The notes under the pieces were generated by a model. The model was given only the letters and a program-made list of their open reading frames with translations, made no database searches and was not told where the DNA came from. Position numbers and translations under genes: made by a program. Positions 11,339 to 22,657 of a DNA stretch of 64,000 nucleotides are shown in pieces (within the stretch, counting starts at the first letter, position 1; the number at the start of each line of letters is the position of its first letter). Source of the stretch: Jaltomata sinuosa (Eukaryota; Streptophyta; Magnoliopsida; Solanales; Solanaceae); contig QJPP01007249.1 in NCBI GenBank assembly GCA_003996215.1, positions 310,001 through 374,000 on the forward strand, given 5' to 3'.

Positions 11339-13025
11339 AACCCCCAAACTTGAACTATTGCTTGTCCTCAAGTAAGATACTCTCAAAGTAAGGAATGAAT
11401 TACACTCTAAAATACACAGGGTGTACACAAGATTAATCTAACTCTAAAAACTTCGAAAATAACAAACAAAAAGACTCAAATAAAAAAATTCAACTACAAT
11501 GCTCATCTCAATTTGGACCACCATATTCTCAAGGCAAGTGCTAAATTCAAAATGTTCATCAAAAGGACTTCTTTTCTCATTCAAAACAGGGAAATTTGTC
11601 ATTCAAAAACAAGATATTCAAGCTTCTCAAGTCATTGGCATGGACCTTCAAAGTTTGCCTCGAGATTCGGCACAAAATTTGTCTCATTCATTCCTCTCAA
11701 TTGAAATAAAGACTTCATCATTCCTTTCAAGTGTGCGATGCTACTCACCACAAGAGAGAATCCCACTCACAATCATGCAATATAAAATCAAAAAGGATTA
11801 TAAGAGAACTTAAAAGACTCTCACTCTCTCAAGGAAATTTGAGTGTACATGCATTGAACCATAGGCTTGCCCTTTCTGTAATTTTGCCACTAATGTAGAG
11901 TTACCAAGCTTAAAATTACTAAGGACTTGCAGGTTATAATGTTGGCTAGGGTTTAGGTGAGGATTGCATTTGGCTAAAGTTACTAAACCTCCCTAAAACT
12001 CTTTGTGATCATTCAAAACAACGCTCACATTTTCAAAAATTTACTTCACCTTATTTCTCCCTCTCACAATCCCAAGGTTCCCCTTCAACTTGATCATTCA
12101 ACTTCCTTTATCACCTTTACTTGGTAGCATCAATTCCTTCTTTTCTTTTCATTTTGTTTATTTCATTGGAAAATTTGAAGCAATTTTCATTCATAGAATA
12201 TGGTTCTACCTTGCATTGAAACACATCCTTTTCTTCTCCACATTAGTGCATGCACCTCTAAACTTATGCTTTTGCCTATGTTATCACTTCAATTTCCCCC
12301 CCAAACTTAGACTTTTAGCCTATGTTTAAGGTATTAGAGAGTATGAGTGCAAACATTTAGGTTCCAAGAAGGGTCAAGGTATTAACAAGGTGCCAAAGAA
12401 AATTCACAAGCTCAAAGGGGCTTACTAGGATCAATGTAACAGGGAATTCAATTTGGGTGAAGTGGCTTATTCAAGAAGGGACAAAGGTCATCTTCCAAGC
12501 TCGGTTACATCTAGGATTTCACCTTGAATTACATTCGGGATAAGTTCTAGACAATACATGCACATAAGAACTAAGTATAGCCTTATTACACAAAGCATCA
12601 CAACACAAGAATTTCACAACGAGTCTCAAAATTAATTGGGATAAATGACTTTTGACAAGCTATTCTGAGTTCTTATACACACTTGTTTGTGAATCGATTA
12701 ATCCAAACAGGGTGTGTTCAAGTCATGACAAGAGAATTCTTTAGTCAAAATCATTTTCCCTCTTTCCTTTAATTTTCAAAAACTTCTTGCCATTTTTTTT
12801 GGTGGGCCTATTTCAAGACAAGCAAAACACGGACTCAATTTTAAACTAAAACTTGGCATTTTCCCTTAAGAAAGTCACCTCTCAATCTATCATAGGGAAA
12901 AACCAACCCGGTTTTACATAAAATAAACAAAGAAAACAAAAGAAAAATAAAATTTACTCCTTGGGAAAGAAACGTGGTATGAAGAAAACCCTTGGAGTTT
13001 ATTCACTACTCTATTATTAACAAGG
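11339..13025 (-). mobile_element. E-family 3' internal region, minus copy
   Basis: Non-coding sequence that is the reverse complement of 13296-14973 and also matches 29760-31463. It starts at the complement of the polypurine tract. No domain is recognisable; small frames in it are repeat-derived. Confidence 0.85.
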
Positions 13026-13295
13026 CCATGCAATGGCTAGGGCATTTTGCACGCTCACTTTTGCACTTCACATGCTATTTCGCATGGCATTAGGTATATC
13101 ACTAGCAACCTTTTAAATTTTGTACACTTGTGCGAAGGCGAGGGCGGCTTGCCCCAGCCCTTATGTGGCTCGCACAACACTCTAGGGAGTAATCCTCATC
13201 TGAACTCATATTTCATTGGGGACAATGTTCCGTTAAAGTTTAGGGGTTGAGTTGGGGTGTGTTTTAATTGGTAAAAGTGTTATCTTGTTTGGTCA
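13026..13295. other. Unpaired spacer at the centre of the inverted repeat
   Basis: 270 bp without a mirrored partner. It contains GTGCG/CTCGCAC-type motifs and CATTGGGGACAATGTTCCG, a phrase I associate with 3' ends of Athila-like internal regions in plus orientation. It may mark the recombination breakpoint between two opposed copies. Confidence 0.6.
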
Positions 13296-14973
13296 CCTTG
13301 TTAATGATAGAGTAGTGAATAAACCCCAAGGGTTTTCTTCATACCACGGTTCTTTTCCAAGGAGCAAATTTTGTTTTCTTTTGTTTTCTTTATTTATTTT
13401 TGTGTCGAACCGGGTTGATATTTTCCTATGATAGATTGAGAGGTGACTTTCTTAAGGGAAAATGCTAAGTTTTCGTTTAAAATTGAGTCTGTGTTTTGCT
13501 TGTCTCAAAATGGGCATACTCATTTTTTTTTCTTGGCAAGAAGTTATTGAAAATTGAAGGAAAGAGGGAAAATAATTTTGAGTAAAGCATTCTCTTGTCA
13601 TGACTTGCACACTCCCTGTTTTGCTTGATCGATTCATAAGCAAGTGAGTATAAGAACTCGAAATAGCTTGTCAAAAGTCATTTGTCCCAATTGATTTTGA
13701 GACTCATTGTGAAATTCTTGTATTTGTGATGCCTTGTGTGGTAAGGCTATACTTAGTTCTTGTGTGCATGTGTTGTCTAGAACTTTCTCCGAATGTGATT
13801 CAAGGAAAAATCCTAGATGTAACCGAGCTTGGAAGATGATATTTGGCCCTTCTTGAATAAGCTACTTCACCCAAATTGACTTTCCTGTTACATTGATCCT
13901 AGTAAGCCCCTTTGAGCTTGTGACTTTTATTTGGCACCTTGTTAATACCTTAACCCTTCTTGGAACCTGAAATATTGCACTCATCCTCCCTAATAGCTTG
14001 AAAGTGAAACATAGGCTAAAAGCCTAAGTTTGGAGAGTAAATTGAAATGATAACTTCGGCAAAAGCTTAAGTTTGGGGGTGCATGCACCAATGTGGAGAA
14101 GAAAATGATGTGTTTCAATGGAAGGTAGCACCATATGCTAAGAATGAAAATTTCTTCAAATTGTCCAATAAAATGAACAAAATGGAAAGAAAAGAAGGAA
14201 TTGGTGCTACCAAGTAAAGGTGATAAAGGAAGTTGAATGATCAAGTTAAAGGGGAACTTTGAGATTGTGAGAGGGAGAAATTAGATGAAGTAATTGTTCA
14301 AAAATGTGAGCGGTGTTCTGAATGATCACAAAGAGCGTGTTTAGTCACTTGAGCCTAATGTAATACTCACCTTAACCCTAGCCAACATCGTAACCTACAA
14401 GTCCTTAGTAATTCTGAGCTTGGTAACTCTACATTAGTGGCGAAGTTACATAAAGGGCAAGCCTATGGTCAATGCATGTACACTCAAATTTCCTTAAGAG
14501 AGTGAGTGTCTTTTTGGTTCTATTATAATCCCTTTTGAGTTTATATTGCATGATTGTGAGTAGGATTGTCTCTTGTGGTGAGTTGTATCGCACACTTGAA
14601 AGGAATGATGAAGTTTCTATTTCAATTGAGAGGAATGAACGAGACACGTTGTGTGGAAAATCTTGAGGCAAACCCTTAAGGTCCATGCCAATTACTTGAG
14701 AAGCTTGAATATCTTGTTTTTGAATGACAAATTCCCTTGTTTTGAATGAGAAAAGAAGACATTTTGATGAACATTTTGAATTGAGCACTTGCCTTGAGAA
14801 TGTGGTGGTCCAAATTGAAATGAGCATTATAGTTGAGTCTTTTTGTTTGTTATTTTCGAAGTTTTTAGAGTTAGATTAATCTTGTGTACACCCTATGTAT
14901 TTTAGAGCATAGTTTATTCCTTACTTTGAGAGTATCTTACTTGAGGACAAGCAATAGTTCAAGTTTGGGGGTT
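13296..14973 (+). mobile_element. E-family 3' internal region, plus copy
   Basis: Mirror image of 11339-13025 and direct relative of 29760-31463. Ends with the polypurine tract CAAGTTTGGGGG (14960-14971) directly before the LTR start TGATAAG. Confidence 0.85.
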
Positions 14974-15175
14974 TGATAAGTTCGTAATCTACTAACTTAT
15001 TGAGTCTTTATTCATGAATTATTTCCATGTTTTGATGATATTTAGAGGTACTTATTGCCTTTATTGATGCAAATAAAATTACGCTTGGTAAAAAGTAGAA
15101 AACAAAGGAATTGGACACAAAGAGCTATAGAAGAGTTGAAGTGTGAAGGTGATAAAAAACAAGGTAGATTCTACC

Positions 15176-15345
15176 GAGAGGTGCGATCGACAGGCGAGCC
15201 GTAGAATAACACGTGCAGTCACCTCCTTTCGCACGTCACCACATCAGTAAGTGGAGTCACTGGTTGAAGAACGAGCGTCATGCGATGTGCACAATGTATG
15301 GTGTGACCGCACATCATGTCACACATCATATCACACCATGCCCGA
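15176..15345. repeat. GTGCG...CGCAC cluster in the E-family LTR
   Basis: Copies of GTGCGATCGAC, GTGTGACCGCAC and related motifs, 200-370 bp after the LTR start. Confidence 0.7.
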
Positions 15346-15926
15346 AGGGTATTTTTGTCAACTTTCAAGAGACATTTTTAGAAGCTTCTAAAACCCTTTT
15401 TGGGGTGTGTACCTGATATTATTGATTATTGAACAAGTTTTTGGCATAGAGTACTACCCAAGGAAGATAGAAAGAGTACATTTTATCTTCTTCTTCTAGA
15501 CTTGAATCCACTATTTTTGTTCAAATTTGAGCTTGAATTTTGATAGTGGCTTAATTATTAATGGAAGTATGAGTTACCCAATTGGTATATTCTCTTATTT
15601 CCTTAGCATGAGTAGCTAATTTTCTTGTCTAGGGGTATGTGTATGATGGGTGTTTGAATTTGGGTATGGGAGGCCTCAAACATTTCTTTATTACGAAAAG
15701 GGATCTGAAGAAAAAGAGTTGTTTAATTGAGCTTATAATTGATGAAGTGATATGGGTTTATTGAATTCCTTAAGTTTTAATTATAAAATTGATGGTTGCA
15801 AACATTAATTGAGTTTTCTTAATTCTGTTCTTGCTTGAAAGAGGATTTCATAATTCGGATACAAATTCAATAGTGAGAATTTGAGGTTTCTACCTTAGAT
15901 TGAGGCTAGAAATAGATTAATCGATG

Positions 15927-16065
15927 GAAACCTCACACCACATGTTCAAACAATCTCAAACAACAAAAAGGTAAAAAGAACAAAAACTCAACCAAGTAAA
16001 CTCAAACGATAATCAATTGGCGATTCAAAAACCACCCCCTGACAACGATGCCATTTTTGTGCCAA
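15927..16065 (-). other. Inverted fragment of an Athila 5' leader with its primer-binding site
   Basis: On the minus strand, 16053-16037 reads TGGCATCGTTGTCAGGG, a decayed form of the tRNA-Asp primer site, followed by a T-rich leader (GGTTTTTGAATCGCC...). Here the similarity to tRNA stops after about 17 bases, as in an ordinary primer site. The fragment interrupts the LTR at a CCATTTTTGTGCC-like microhomology. Confidence 0.65.
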
Positions 16066-16938
16066 ATTGTGCTTGGATTTAGATAGTGGCTTAATTATGA
16101 ATGGAACTATGAGTTACACAATTTGTATATTCTCTTATTTCCTTAGCATAAGTAGTTAATTTTCTTGTCTAGGAGTATGTGTATGATGGGTGTTTGAACT
16201 TGGGTATGGGTCTTGTTTAATTGAGCTTATAATTGATGAATTGATATGGATCTATTGAATTCTTCAAGTTTGAATTATAAAATTGGTAGTTGTAAACATT
16301 AATTGAGTTTTCTTAATTGTGTTCTTGCTTTAAAGAGGAGTTCATAATTCGGATAGGAATTCTATAGTGGTAATTTAAGGTTTCCACCTTAGATTGAGGT
16401 TAGAAATAGCTTAATAGATGGAAACCCTTATCTAAGAGTCTAATCTAGAAATAGTGTGACTTCCCCAAGCAATTGAATTCGTTGGGGAAGTTGTGTTAAG
16501 ACCTTTGGTGCTTGAACAAATACCTTGGGATATATATTTGGAGGATCGAGAGATTACCGAATATGGATAAAAACAATGCTACCTATATCATAAATCGAGA
16601 ATTTTCCTAATTAATCAAGTACCTCGACCCTTTGAAGAATCCCATCGGAAGCATGCCCCTAGTCTTCCTCTCATTGATACAAATCTTATGTTTACTTTCC
16701 ACTTGTGTGTTGAAATTGACTTTGCCAAGTAATTTCCCTTTCCAATCCCCCCATCTTTACTTTTTAAGTTGTTTGAACATTTTCTCTCTTGGTGAATATT
16801 ATTCGACAATATTTTAGCAAATCATCACATCCACTCTTTGTGGGATTGACCCCGACACTCGTCGGGATATTTATTTATTTTTCTCTAACGATCGCTACCA
16901 CCTTCTTATGGGAGAGTGTTTTTGGGTGTTTTCAAAAA

Positions 16939-17013
16939 TGACACTGTTGCCGAAGATCGAACCCGGGTCACCTACGTGACAGGCGAGAATACTTACCACT
17001 ATACTATATCGAA
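16939..17013 (-). tRNA. tRNA-Asp(GUC)-like pseudogene, including CCA position, at the primer-binding site
   Basis: The minus strand matches the whole of plant tRNA-Asp: 72 bases (17013-16942) with about 62 identities against the sequence I remember, anticodon GTC kept (CCTGTCAC), A-box-like TAGTATAGTGG and B-box-like GGTTCGATC kept. Eight of ten differences are C-to-T or G-to-A, and they break the acceptor and T stems, so it is not functional. Three further bases (16939-16941, TCA on the minus strand) align to the CCA tail, which plant nuclear tRNA genes do not encode; this points to copying from a mature tRNA primer. It starts four bases after the LTR end, where a primer site should be. Confidence 0.85.
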
Positions 17014-17135
17014 TGACAAAGACATATCGTGCATGGAATACTATAGAGGCTGATGTTTTTTCAGGGGTGACTTTGTCAATTATGATGAGTTAAATGAGGT
17101 GAAAGGATGAAGAGAGAGATGAAAAAATTAACAAG

Positions 17136-17960
17136 ATGCTAACGCAAATTGATCTATTGGCCAAGCATGTAATAGGGGCTGGAAATAAAAGTGTGAATGC
17201 TGTGGGGACTTATGGTTCTAGAGGTCATGATGAAGGTGTGTACTCCCCTATGGATGAGGAGTTATGCTATTTTGTGGCAGGTTCTCGAAAATTATACCAA
17301 GGCACTAACCAAAGTCCTTGGTGTCCGAGAGACGAGAACCAAGGCTGGAACAGGGATAAAGGAAACTAATGGAGAGATAGGGAGCCGGCTAGAGACCGTG
17401 AGGGTCCATGGCATGATCATGAAAGAGATGGTGATCGTTATAATCATCAAAGTTCAAATACATATGTACCTCAACCTAAGGCTGGTTCCCCTTTATATCA
17501 ACCTAGAGTGATCAACCTCGGACACTCTAAAATTAAAGATATGTTGAAAAAGGTGTTGCAAAGAGTAGAGTCGACGGACAATGGGGTGAAAGAGTTGAAA
17601 GGTGAGGTATCCACTCTTCACCAAATGGTGAGTTCCTATTCACCATCTATCAAGCATCTTGAGGCACAAAGGAATCACCTATCTTCACAAATAAATCCTC
17701 GAATGAAGGGGACACTTCCAAGTGACACGATGACGAACCCAAAGAACGATAGCCATGCTATGACAATAGTCACGAGAAGTGGACGCATGTGTAGTGGGGT
17801 GAAGAAGACAACTAGTGAGGTTGTTGTGGAGCAAAATGATAAAATATAAGAGGAGATTATTCTTGAGAATGAAGTGGATGAAAGTCCGGTTACTACGGTG
17901 AAGCCTAGTGCACCCAACAAGAATTCAAATAATGATGATCCATGTGAAGAGAAGGATTAG
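17136..17960 (+). pseudogene. Athila-type Gag, C-terminal half, decayed
   Basis: Pieces in shifted frames show QIDLLAKHVIGAG...KSVNAVGTYG, then VINLGHSKIKDMLKKVLQRV, a helical segment with SPSIKHLEAQ, and LPSDTMTNPKND followed by AMTIVTRSGR, the usual end of Athila-lineage Gag. The N-terminal half of Gag is missing: only about 120 bp separate the primer site from this conserved C-terminal part. Stops are present (for example TAA at about 17847 and TAG at about 17958), as are frame changes near 17370 and 17500. Confidence 0.8.
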
Positions 17961-18932
17961 TCTGATCCTTTTTATCAAATTGCTATTGATAATGAAGAGG
18001 ATGCTCCAAGTTTTCTTAAAATACCTCCTCCATACCCTTAGTGACTGACCAAGAAAAGGAAGATGCCCAATTTAAAAAGTTTGTTGACATGTTCAACAAG
18101 CTAGCCATTAACATTCCTTTGGTCGATGCTCTTATACAAATGTCGGGGTATGCAAAGTTTATGAAAGAGCTGTTGAAAAAGAAGTGAGTTATTGAAGTAG
18201 GGACAGTGGGAGTGTCCCACAGCTGTAGCATGGTTATGACAAGTAACATTGCTCCTAAATGGGAAGATCCGGGAGCATTCACCATATCGTGCACCATTGG
18301 CGTATTTTTGTTTCGAAAAGACTTATGTGATCTTAGGGTGAGTATCAACTTGATACCCCTTGTGATTTTCAAGAAATTAGGCGTGGATACTCCTAGTCCT
18401 ACACCTATGAGATTGCTAATGGTCTATTGATCAATTAAATATCCCGTGGGGATATTGTTCAATGTGTTAGTTAAGGTGGACAAGTTCATCCTACTGGCCG
18501 ACTTTGTGGTATTAGATTGTGATGTTGATCTTGAGGTGCCCATCACATTAGGGTGACCATTGTTGGCAATCGGGAGAGCTCTTGTTGATGTATAGCTTGG
18601 AGAACTAAAGTAGAAAGGAAGTCACATTTAATTTATGCCAACCCACCAAATCATCAAACGAGTTTCGAGTTGTGTCGGTGATTAAATCCAAGGGCACGTC
18701 GGTTGAAGCCCTTGGTGAGTGTGAGATGAAGGAGATACTCAAGCCTATGATGTTGCCACCTTGGTAACTAGATAATTTGATTAAGATGTTGAAAGAGAAT
18801 TTCCCTTTCTTGGGATGGGGCCACGCTAATCGGATTGGCATGCTTCTGGATAATGGTTAAGGATTGAGGTATTATCGTCGAGCCGCGATGTAAAATTAAG
18901 CGCTTCTTGGGAGGCAACCCAAGTGTTTTTAC
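17961..18932 (+). pseudogene. Athila-type aspartic protease and downstream remnant, decayed
   Basis: Shows the Athila protease order: FKKFVDMFNKLAINIPLVDAL, MSGYAKFMKELL, then DPGAFTISCTIGVFLF, LCDLRVSINLIPLVIFKKLG, PTPMRLLM, VGILFNVLVKVDKFI. The active-site D-L-G is D-L-R in this copy (near 18340), and stops follow (about 18428 and in VPITLG*P). It then jumps to a terminal segment ending at GCGCTTCTTGGGAGGCAAC (18900), so reverse transcriptase, RNase H and integrase are deleted. The part from 18284 is repeated at 23151-24006. Confidence 0.78.
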
Positions 18933-19127
18933 TTTTTATTTTTATTACCTTTTGCTGTTTTTGGTGTGTTTTAAGAATGCATGGAGAGGAAAAATGACTA
19001 AGTGGAAAAACAATCCAAGAAGGAACGTGTGGAAGGCCATCCGGTCTACACCAGCTATTGTGTGCATCAAACGGAGCAACGCATACCAAACTAGAAAAAT
19101 GGGAAGAAAATTAGAAGTTGGAGGTAA

Positions 19128-19132
19128 TGTGC
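19128..19132. repeat. Target-site duplication TGTGC, left
   Basis: Directly before the LTR start TGTAACACC. The same five bases occur before the second LTR (24002-24006) and after its end (26164-26168). Confidence 0.88.
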
Positions 19133-21296
19133 TGTAACACCCCGAAATTTGATCCATCATTTAAAATTAGGAAATCTGAGAAATTTAAACCTTTCAGAAA
19201 TTATGGGTCCAAATCACGGACTGTGGTTTGAACCAAGAGTTGTGAAATGAACCCGTGGTTCTAGTCTGCTGATTCAATCTCTGGTCTGAGAACCACGAGT
19301 TAGTTCTACGGATCATGGTTCAGACTACGGCCCATCCTGTCAACTCATGGAATCAAATTAGAGGTTTGACAATTTCCCTAAGTAACACGATTTGTTTCTA
19401 CAACCCATATTTTGAACTACGGATCATCCTGATAACTCGTAGAACTTGATCAGAGAACTGCAAATTTCCCAAAAACTATGACTAGGGTCTATGGACCATC
19501 ATTTGGTTGACGAGTCATCCTGTTGATTCGTGGTTTACCTTTTGTAGCCTGACTCTATGCCCATAAACCACGAGTGGAAACCACGAGCCGTGGTTTAGTC
19601 TACGACTCGTGGAATCCATCCGTGATCCCTGATAGTCAATTTTTTCTAGCTTTTTCTTAAAAACATCCCAGGGGTATTTCAGTCATTACCTACCCTTTTT
19701 AACTCCTAAGTGAGGTCATTTTGGCCATTCCTAGAATGATTTCTAAACCTATTAGCCTAAGTCCCTTCTCACTACCTCATTCATCTAGCAAATTGGAAAA
19801 GCAACTCCTTCAAGCTCCAAGTCTCAAGATCCAAGTTCAAGCCTCCTTTCTTTCCAATTTCAGTTGGGTTAGCTTTAATCAAGGTATGTGGGTATTCATT
19901 AAGGGTTTCCTCTCACCCTTAATCCCAAACCCCCAAATATTTACATTGATTTAGCAATTTATGAAATTAGGGTTTCTTACCCAAATTAGGGAAAAGTTAT
20001 GGGTTATTTTTTAAAGCTTCAATTCATGATTCTCATCTATTACCCATGTTTTAATTGAAGATTTATAAGTGTTTTCAAAATATCATATGTTAAGTATGAA
20101 TTTTAGCACGATTCCTTTGAATTGCATGTCTTCAAGTAAAATTGGTATGGTTAGATAGCATGACCTCTGTTTTTCATGAAATTGCATTCCTAATTCTTCA
20201 AACTATGATTTTAGAGAGGAAAACATATTTTTGAATTATGGTTATGCAAAGCTTTAAGACTCATGATTTATGAATTGCATGACATCATATATGTCCTTAT
20301 GCTTTTCCAACAGTTTTAGACATTAAATATGTCCCTATGTTTTCATGAAAGGTTTGGCATCCAGATATGTCTACCTAAGTTATGAATAGCTTTGACATAA
20401 GATATGTCACAAGTGTTATGAGCTATATGTATTATGTTGGGAGTAGTATTTAGCACCGAATTGGACAGGGTGAGAGTACCCTTAGTCCCAGAACTACGTG
20501 CCCCCGTAAGTTCTAAGTCCCCTCAGTTGGGCATCAAATTTAGTGATCACACCACAATCATGCCTTTATACCCTGGCAAGGTATATTGTGTCCTTTTGAT
20601 GGGGCGTGTACATCGGATTCCATGTAGCTCACATGGTCTATGTCGATTAGAGTACCTCCCATAGAAATAGTATCAGGTTTTAAAATGCAATGACTCTTTT
20701 CCTTCAGACTTCAGAATTGTTAGGGTTACTTATGATATTTTGTATATCTTTCTTTGGAATTGCATTGAGTCTATTTCAATTCAGTTTTACACTTATAGTA
20801 TGATTTTAGCTTTACAAGCTTATTTAGCATGTTTATATCAGATTCCTGCTTATCTCACATATTCAGTACATCCTATAGTACTGATGCATATCTTGCGCTG
20901 TATCCTCTTAATAATGAAGATTCAAGTACTCCTCATCAGACTCGTGGCTAGACGAAGCTAGGTATCCAGATCTCATTGGTGATTCCTCATTCTTCGAGGA
21001 CTAGTATTGTCCTAGTTATCTTATCTATTTTCCTTCATATTTTCGAGTTAGTTGGGGGTCTTGTCCCATTAACTCTATTTGACAGTTTAGAGGCTTTTAG
21101 GACATAGACAATATTCGGGTCTTCTTCGAATCATGTTCATCTTGATTTTTTTTATGGATTGAGTTATCTAGTTTCTATTATGCTTCCGCTATGCTTATTT
21201 CATATACCTGAGTTATGCTATGACCAAGGGTTAACTTGGGACACTTGTGATCTTAGGTCCCGTGTTACGTTAAGGGGGTAGCCTTGAGGTGTGACA
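19133..21296 (+). mobile_element. 5' LTR of element B (Tekay/Del-like Ty3/gypsy)
   Basis: TGTAACACCCCGAAATTTG to GAGGTGTGACA, 2164 bp, followed after four bases by an initiator tRNA-Met primer site. The first 500 bp carry inverted ACCACG/CGTGGT motifs. Inserted into the Athila remnant. Confidence 0.93.
19205..19620. repeat. ACCACG/CGTGGT palindrome cluster in LTR B
   Basis: Many copies of ACGGACCGTGGTT-like and ACCACGAG-like motifs, such as ACCACGAGCCGTGGT (arms of 6 bp, 3-bp loop). Repeated in LTR B' at about 24077-24490 and, related, in the D LTRs. Confidence 0.75.
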
Positions 21297-21300
21297 AACT

Positions 21301-21313
21301 TGGTATCAAAGCC
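21301..21313 (+). other. Primer-binding site of element B (initiator tRNA-Met)
   Basis: TGGTATCAAAGCC, one mismatch to TGGTATCAGAGCC, four bases after the LTR end. Confidence 0.9.
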
Positions 21314-21505
21314 TTAGGTTCAAGAGTCCTAGAATGTCTAAAAGCCGCATCGAGTAGAATCTCTTTCATGTGTATGAAGAACGCCATACTTATGAGAGGG
21401 AAGCTATGAGATGTCTTAGAAAAACTCCACTTATTTCATGATCATATCGTGCATTAGAGTTTAACTCTAATATCCCTCTAATACTTTCCTTGTACATTTC
21501 AGATT

Positions 21506-22642
21506 ATGCCTTGACGTGCTATGCCTCACCGAGCCGCTCACAATGCTGCTTCTCCAGTTCCAGCTCCCGAGGTCACAAATGAGGAGTTCCAGATTGCCAT
21601 CCACATGCTAGCCTAGACTATGGCCGCTCAGTCCAACCAACCGGATCCTATCCCCGTCCACCCTCAGGGTGGGGTAGCGGCCCCAGTTCATGACTTTATC
21701 CGTATGAATCCACTGGAGTTCTGGGGTTCAAAAGTGAATGAGGATCCACTAAATTTTATTGATGAAGTGAAGAAAGTCTTTGATGTGATGCAAGTAGGTG
21801 GTGTTGATAGTGTCTAGCTAGCATCCTATCAACTCAAGGATGTGGCTCATATATGGTTCACGCAATGGAAAGAAGCTAGGGCTAGAGACGTAGTCCCTAT
21901 GACTTGGGAGTGTTTCGAGATGGATTTCCTTGACAAGTTCTTCCCGAGGGAGTTAAGGCAAGCGAAGGCCGAGGAGTTTGTGAACTTGAGACAGAGATCC
22001 ATGATAGTCCAGGAGTACAGTTTGAGGTTCGCTCAGCTCTCCAGATACGCTCCTGCTATGGTGGTTGACCCACAAGATCAGATGAGCAAGTATATCTATG
22101 GAGTCTCACACTTGGTGAAAAAGGAATGTAGATCTGCTATACTGTTGAGTGATATGAGTATCTCGAGACTTATGACTCATGCTCACCAGATGGAGGGAGA
22201 CAAGCTTAGGGAGATGGCTAGGGAGAATAAAAGGGTCAGATCTAAGAGTTCGGGATTTAGCCATCAGATGTCCGGAAGCAGACATCGATCTTCCTTTCAG
22301 AAAAGGTCATCAGGACCTGTGCATTCTACCACTAGTGTTCTTTCTAAAGCCTCCAGACCTCATCATGATCAGTCTGGCAGGGGTGCAGGCTCTTATTCGC
22401 AGGGGAGTAGTGCAAAGGGGCCTTCTCACCCCATTTGCACCAAGTGTGGGAAGAATCATCCTAGTGAGTGTCTAGCAAGTAGAGAGGGTTGTTATGGATG
22501 TGGTCAGGTTGGTCACAAAATTCGAGATTGCCCTTTAGCTAAGAAGGGGCAGGGAGTTAGTAGGGCTCAGTCTGCTCTAGCAACCCCAGGAGGTCGACTA
22601 GCCCAGCAGGGCACTATTTCTAGTTCTGGTGGTCAGCGCTAG
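21506..22642 (+). pseudogene. Gag of element B with zinc knuckles, interrupted by stops
   Basis: One frame with conserved chromovirus-type Gag text: FIRMNPLEFWGSKVNEDP, YQLKDVAHIWFTQWKE, VPMTWECFEMDFLDKFFP, LRFAQLSRYAPAMV. It ends in CTKCGKNHPSECL and a complete CCHC knuckle CYGCGQVGHKIRDC (about 22492-22533), for RNA binding during particle assembly. Internal stops lie near 21512 (TGA), 21615 and 21815 (TAG), and one TAG separates it from the protease frame at 22640; all are explained by C-to-T or G-to-A changes. Confidence 0.85.
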
Positions 22643-22657
22643 AACCGTCTTTATGCC

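Larger units (their letters stand above)
9915..16934. repeat. 7-kb imperfect inverted repeat of Athila-type LTR plus internal sequence
   Basis: Left arm 9915-13025, right arm 13296-16934, spacer 270 bp. Matching landmarks include AACTTATCAAACCCCC (11330) against GGGGGTTTGATAAGTT (14967), and CCTTGTTAATGATAGAG (13296) against its complement ending at 13025. The right arm is longer because of LTR rearrangement at 15927-16065. Identity by eye is about 85-90%. A transcript across it could fold into long double-stranded RNA. Confidence 0.9.
14974..16934 (+). mobile_element. Athila-type LTR (E family), rearranged, 5' LTR position
   Basis: Starts TGATAAGTT after a polypurine tract and ends GTTTTCA four bases before a tRNA-Asp-like primer site. 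At 1961 bp it is about 540 bp longer than the other copies: 14974-15926 is LTR sequence, 15927-16065 is an inverted leader fragment, and 16066-16934 repeats the distal LTR (the segment with AATGGAACTATGAGTTA recurs). It has 3' internal sequence on its left and a primer site on its right, so it may be shared by two recombined copies. Confidence 0.82.
18284..21296 (+). repeat. 3013-bp duplicated segment, copy 1 (Athila remnant plus LTR B)
   Basis: Collinear with 23151-26163, also 3013 bp, identity about 95% by eye. Shared stop codons in the Athila part show that decay preceded duplication. Confidence 0.9.

Noticed and set aside
11499..11813. Frames of about 100 codons repeated at 14429-14827 (minus) and 31064-31303 (minus)
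   Set aside because: They look conserved because the DNA is a repeated non-coding internal region; stops and shifts differ and no domain is seen.
9481..16934. CRISPR-like or satellite array
   Set aside because: Repeats are large inverted LTR copies, not short spaced repeats; no array of equal spacers is present anywhere in the window.
16939..17013. Functional nuclear tRNA-Asp gene
   Set aside because: Acceptor and T-stem pairings are broken by several changes, and the position and CCA alignment point to a retroelement primer copy.
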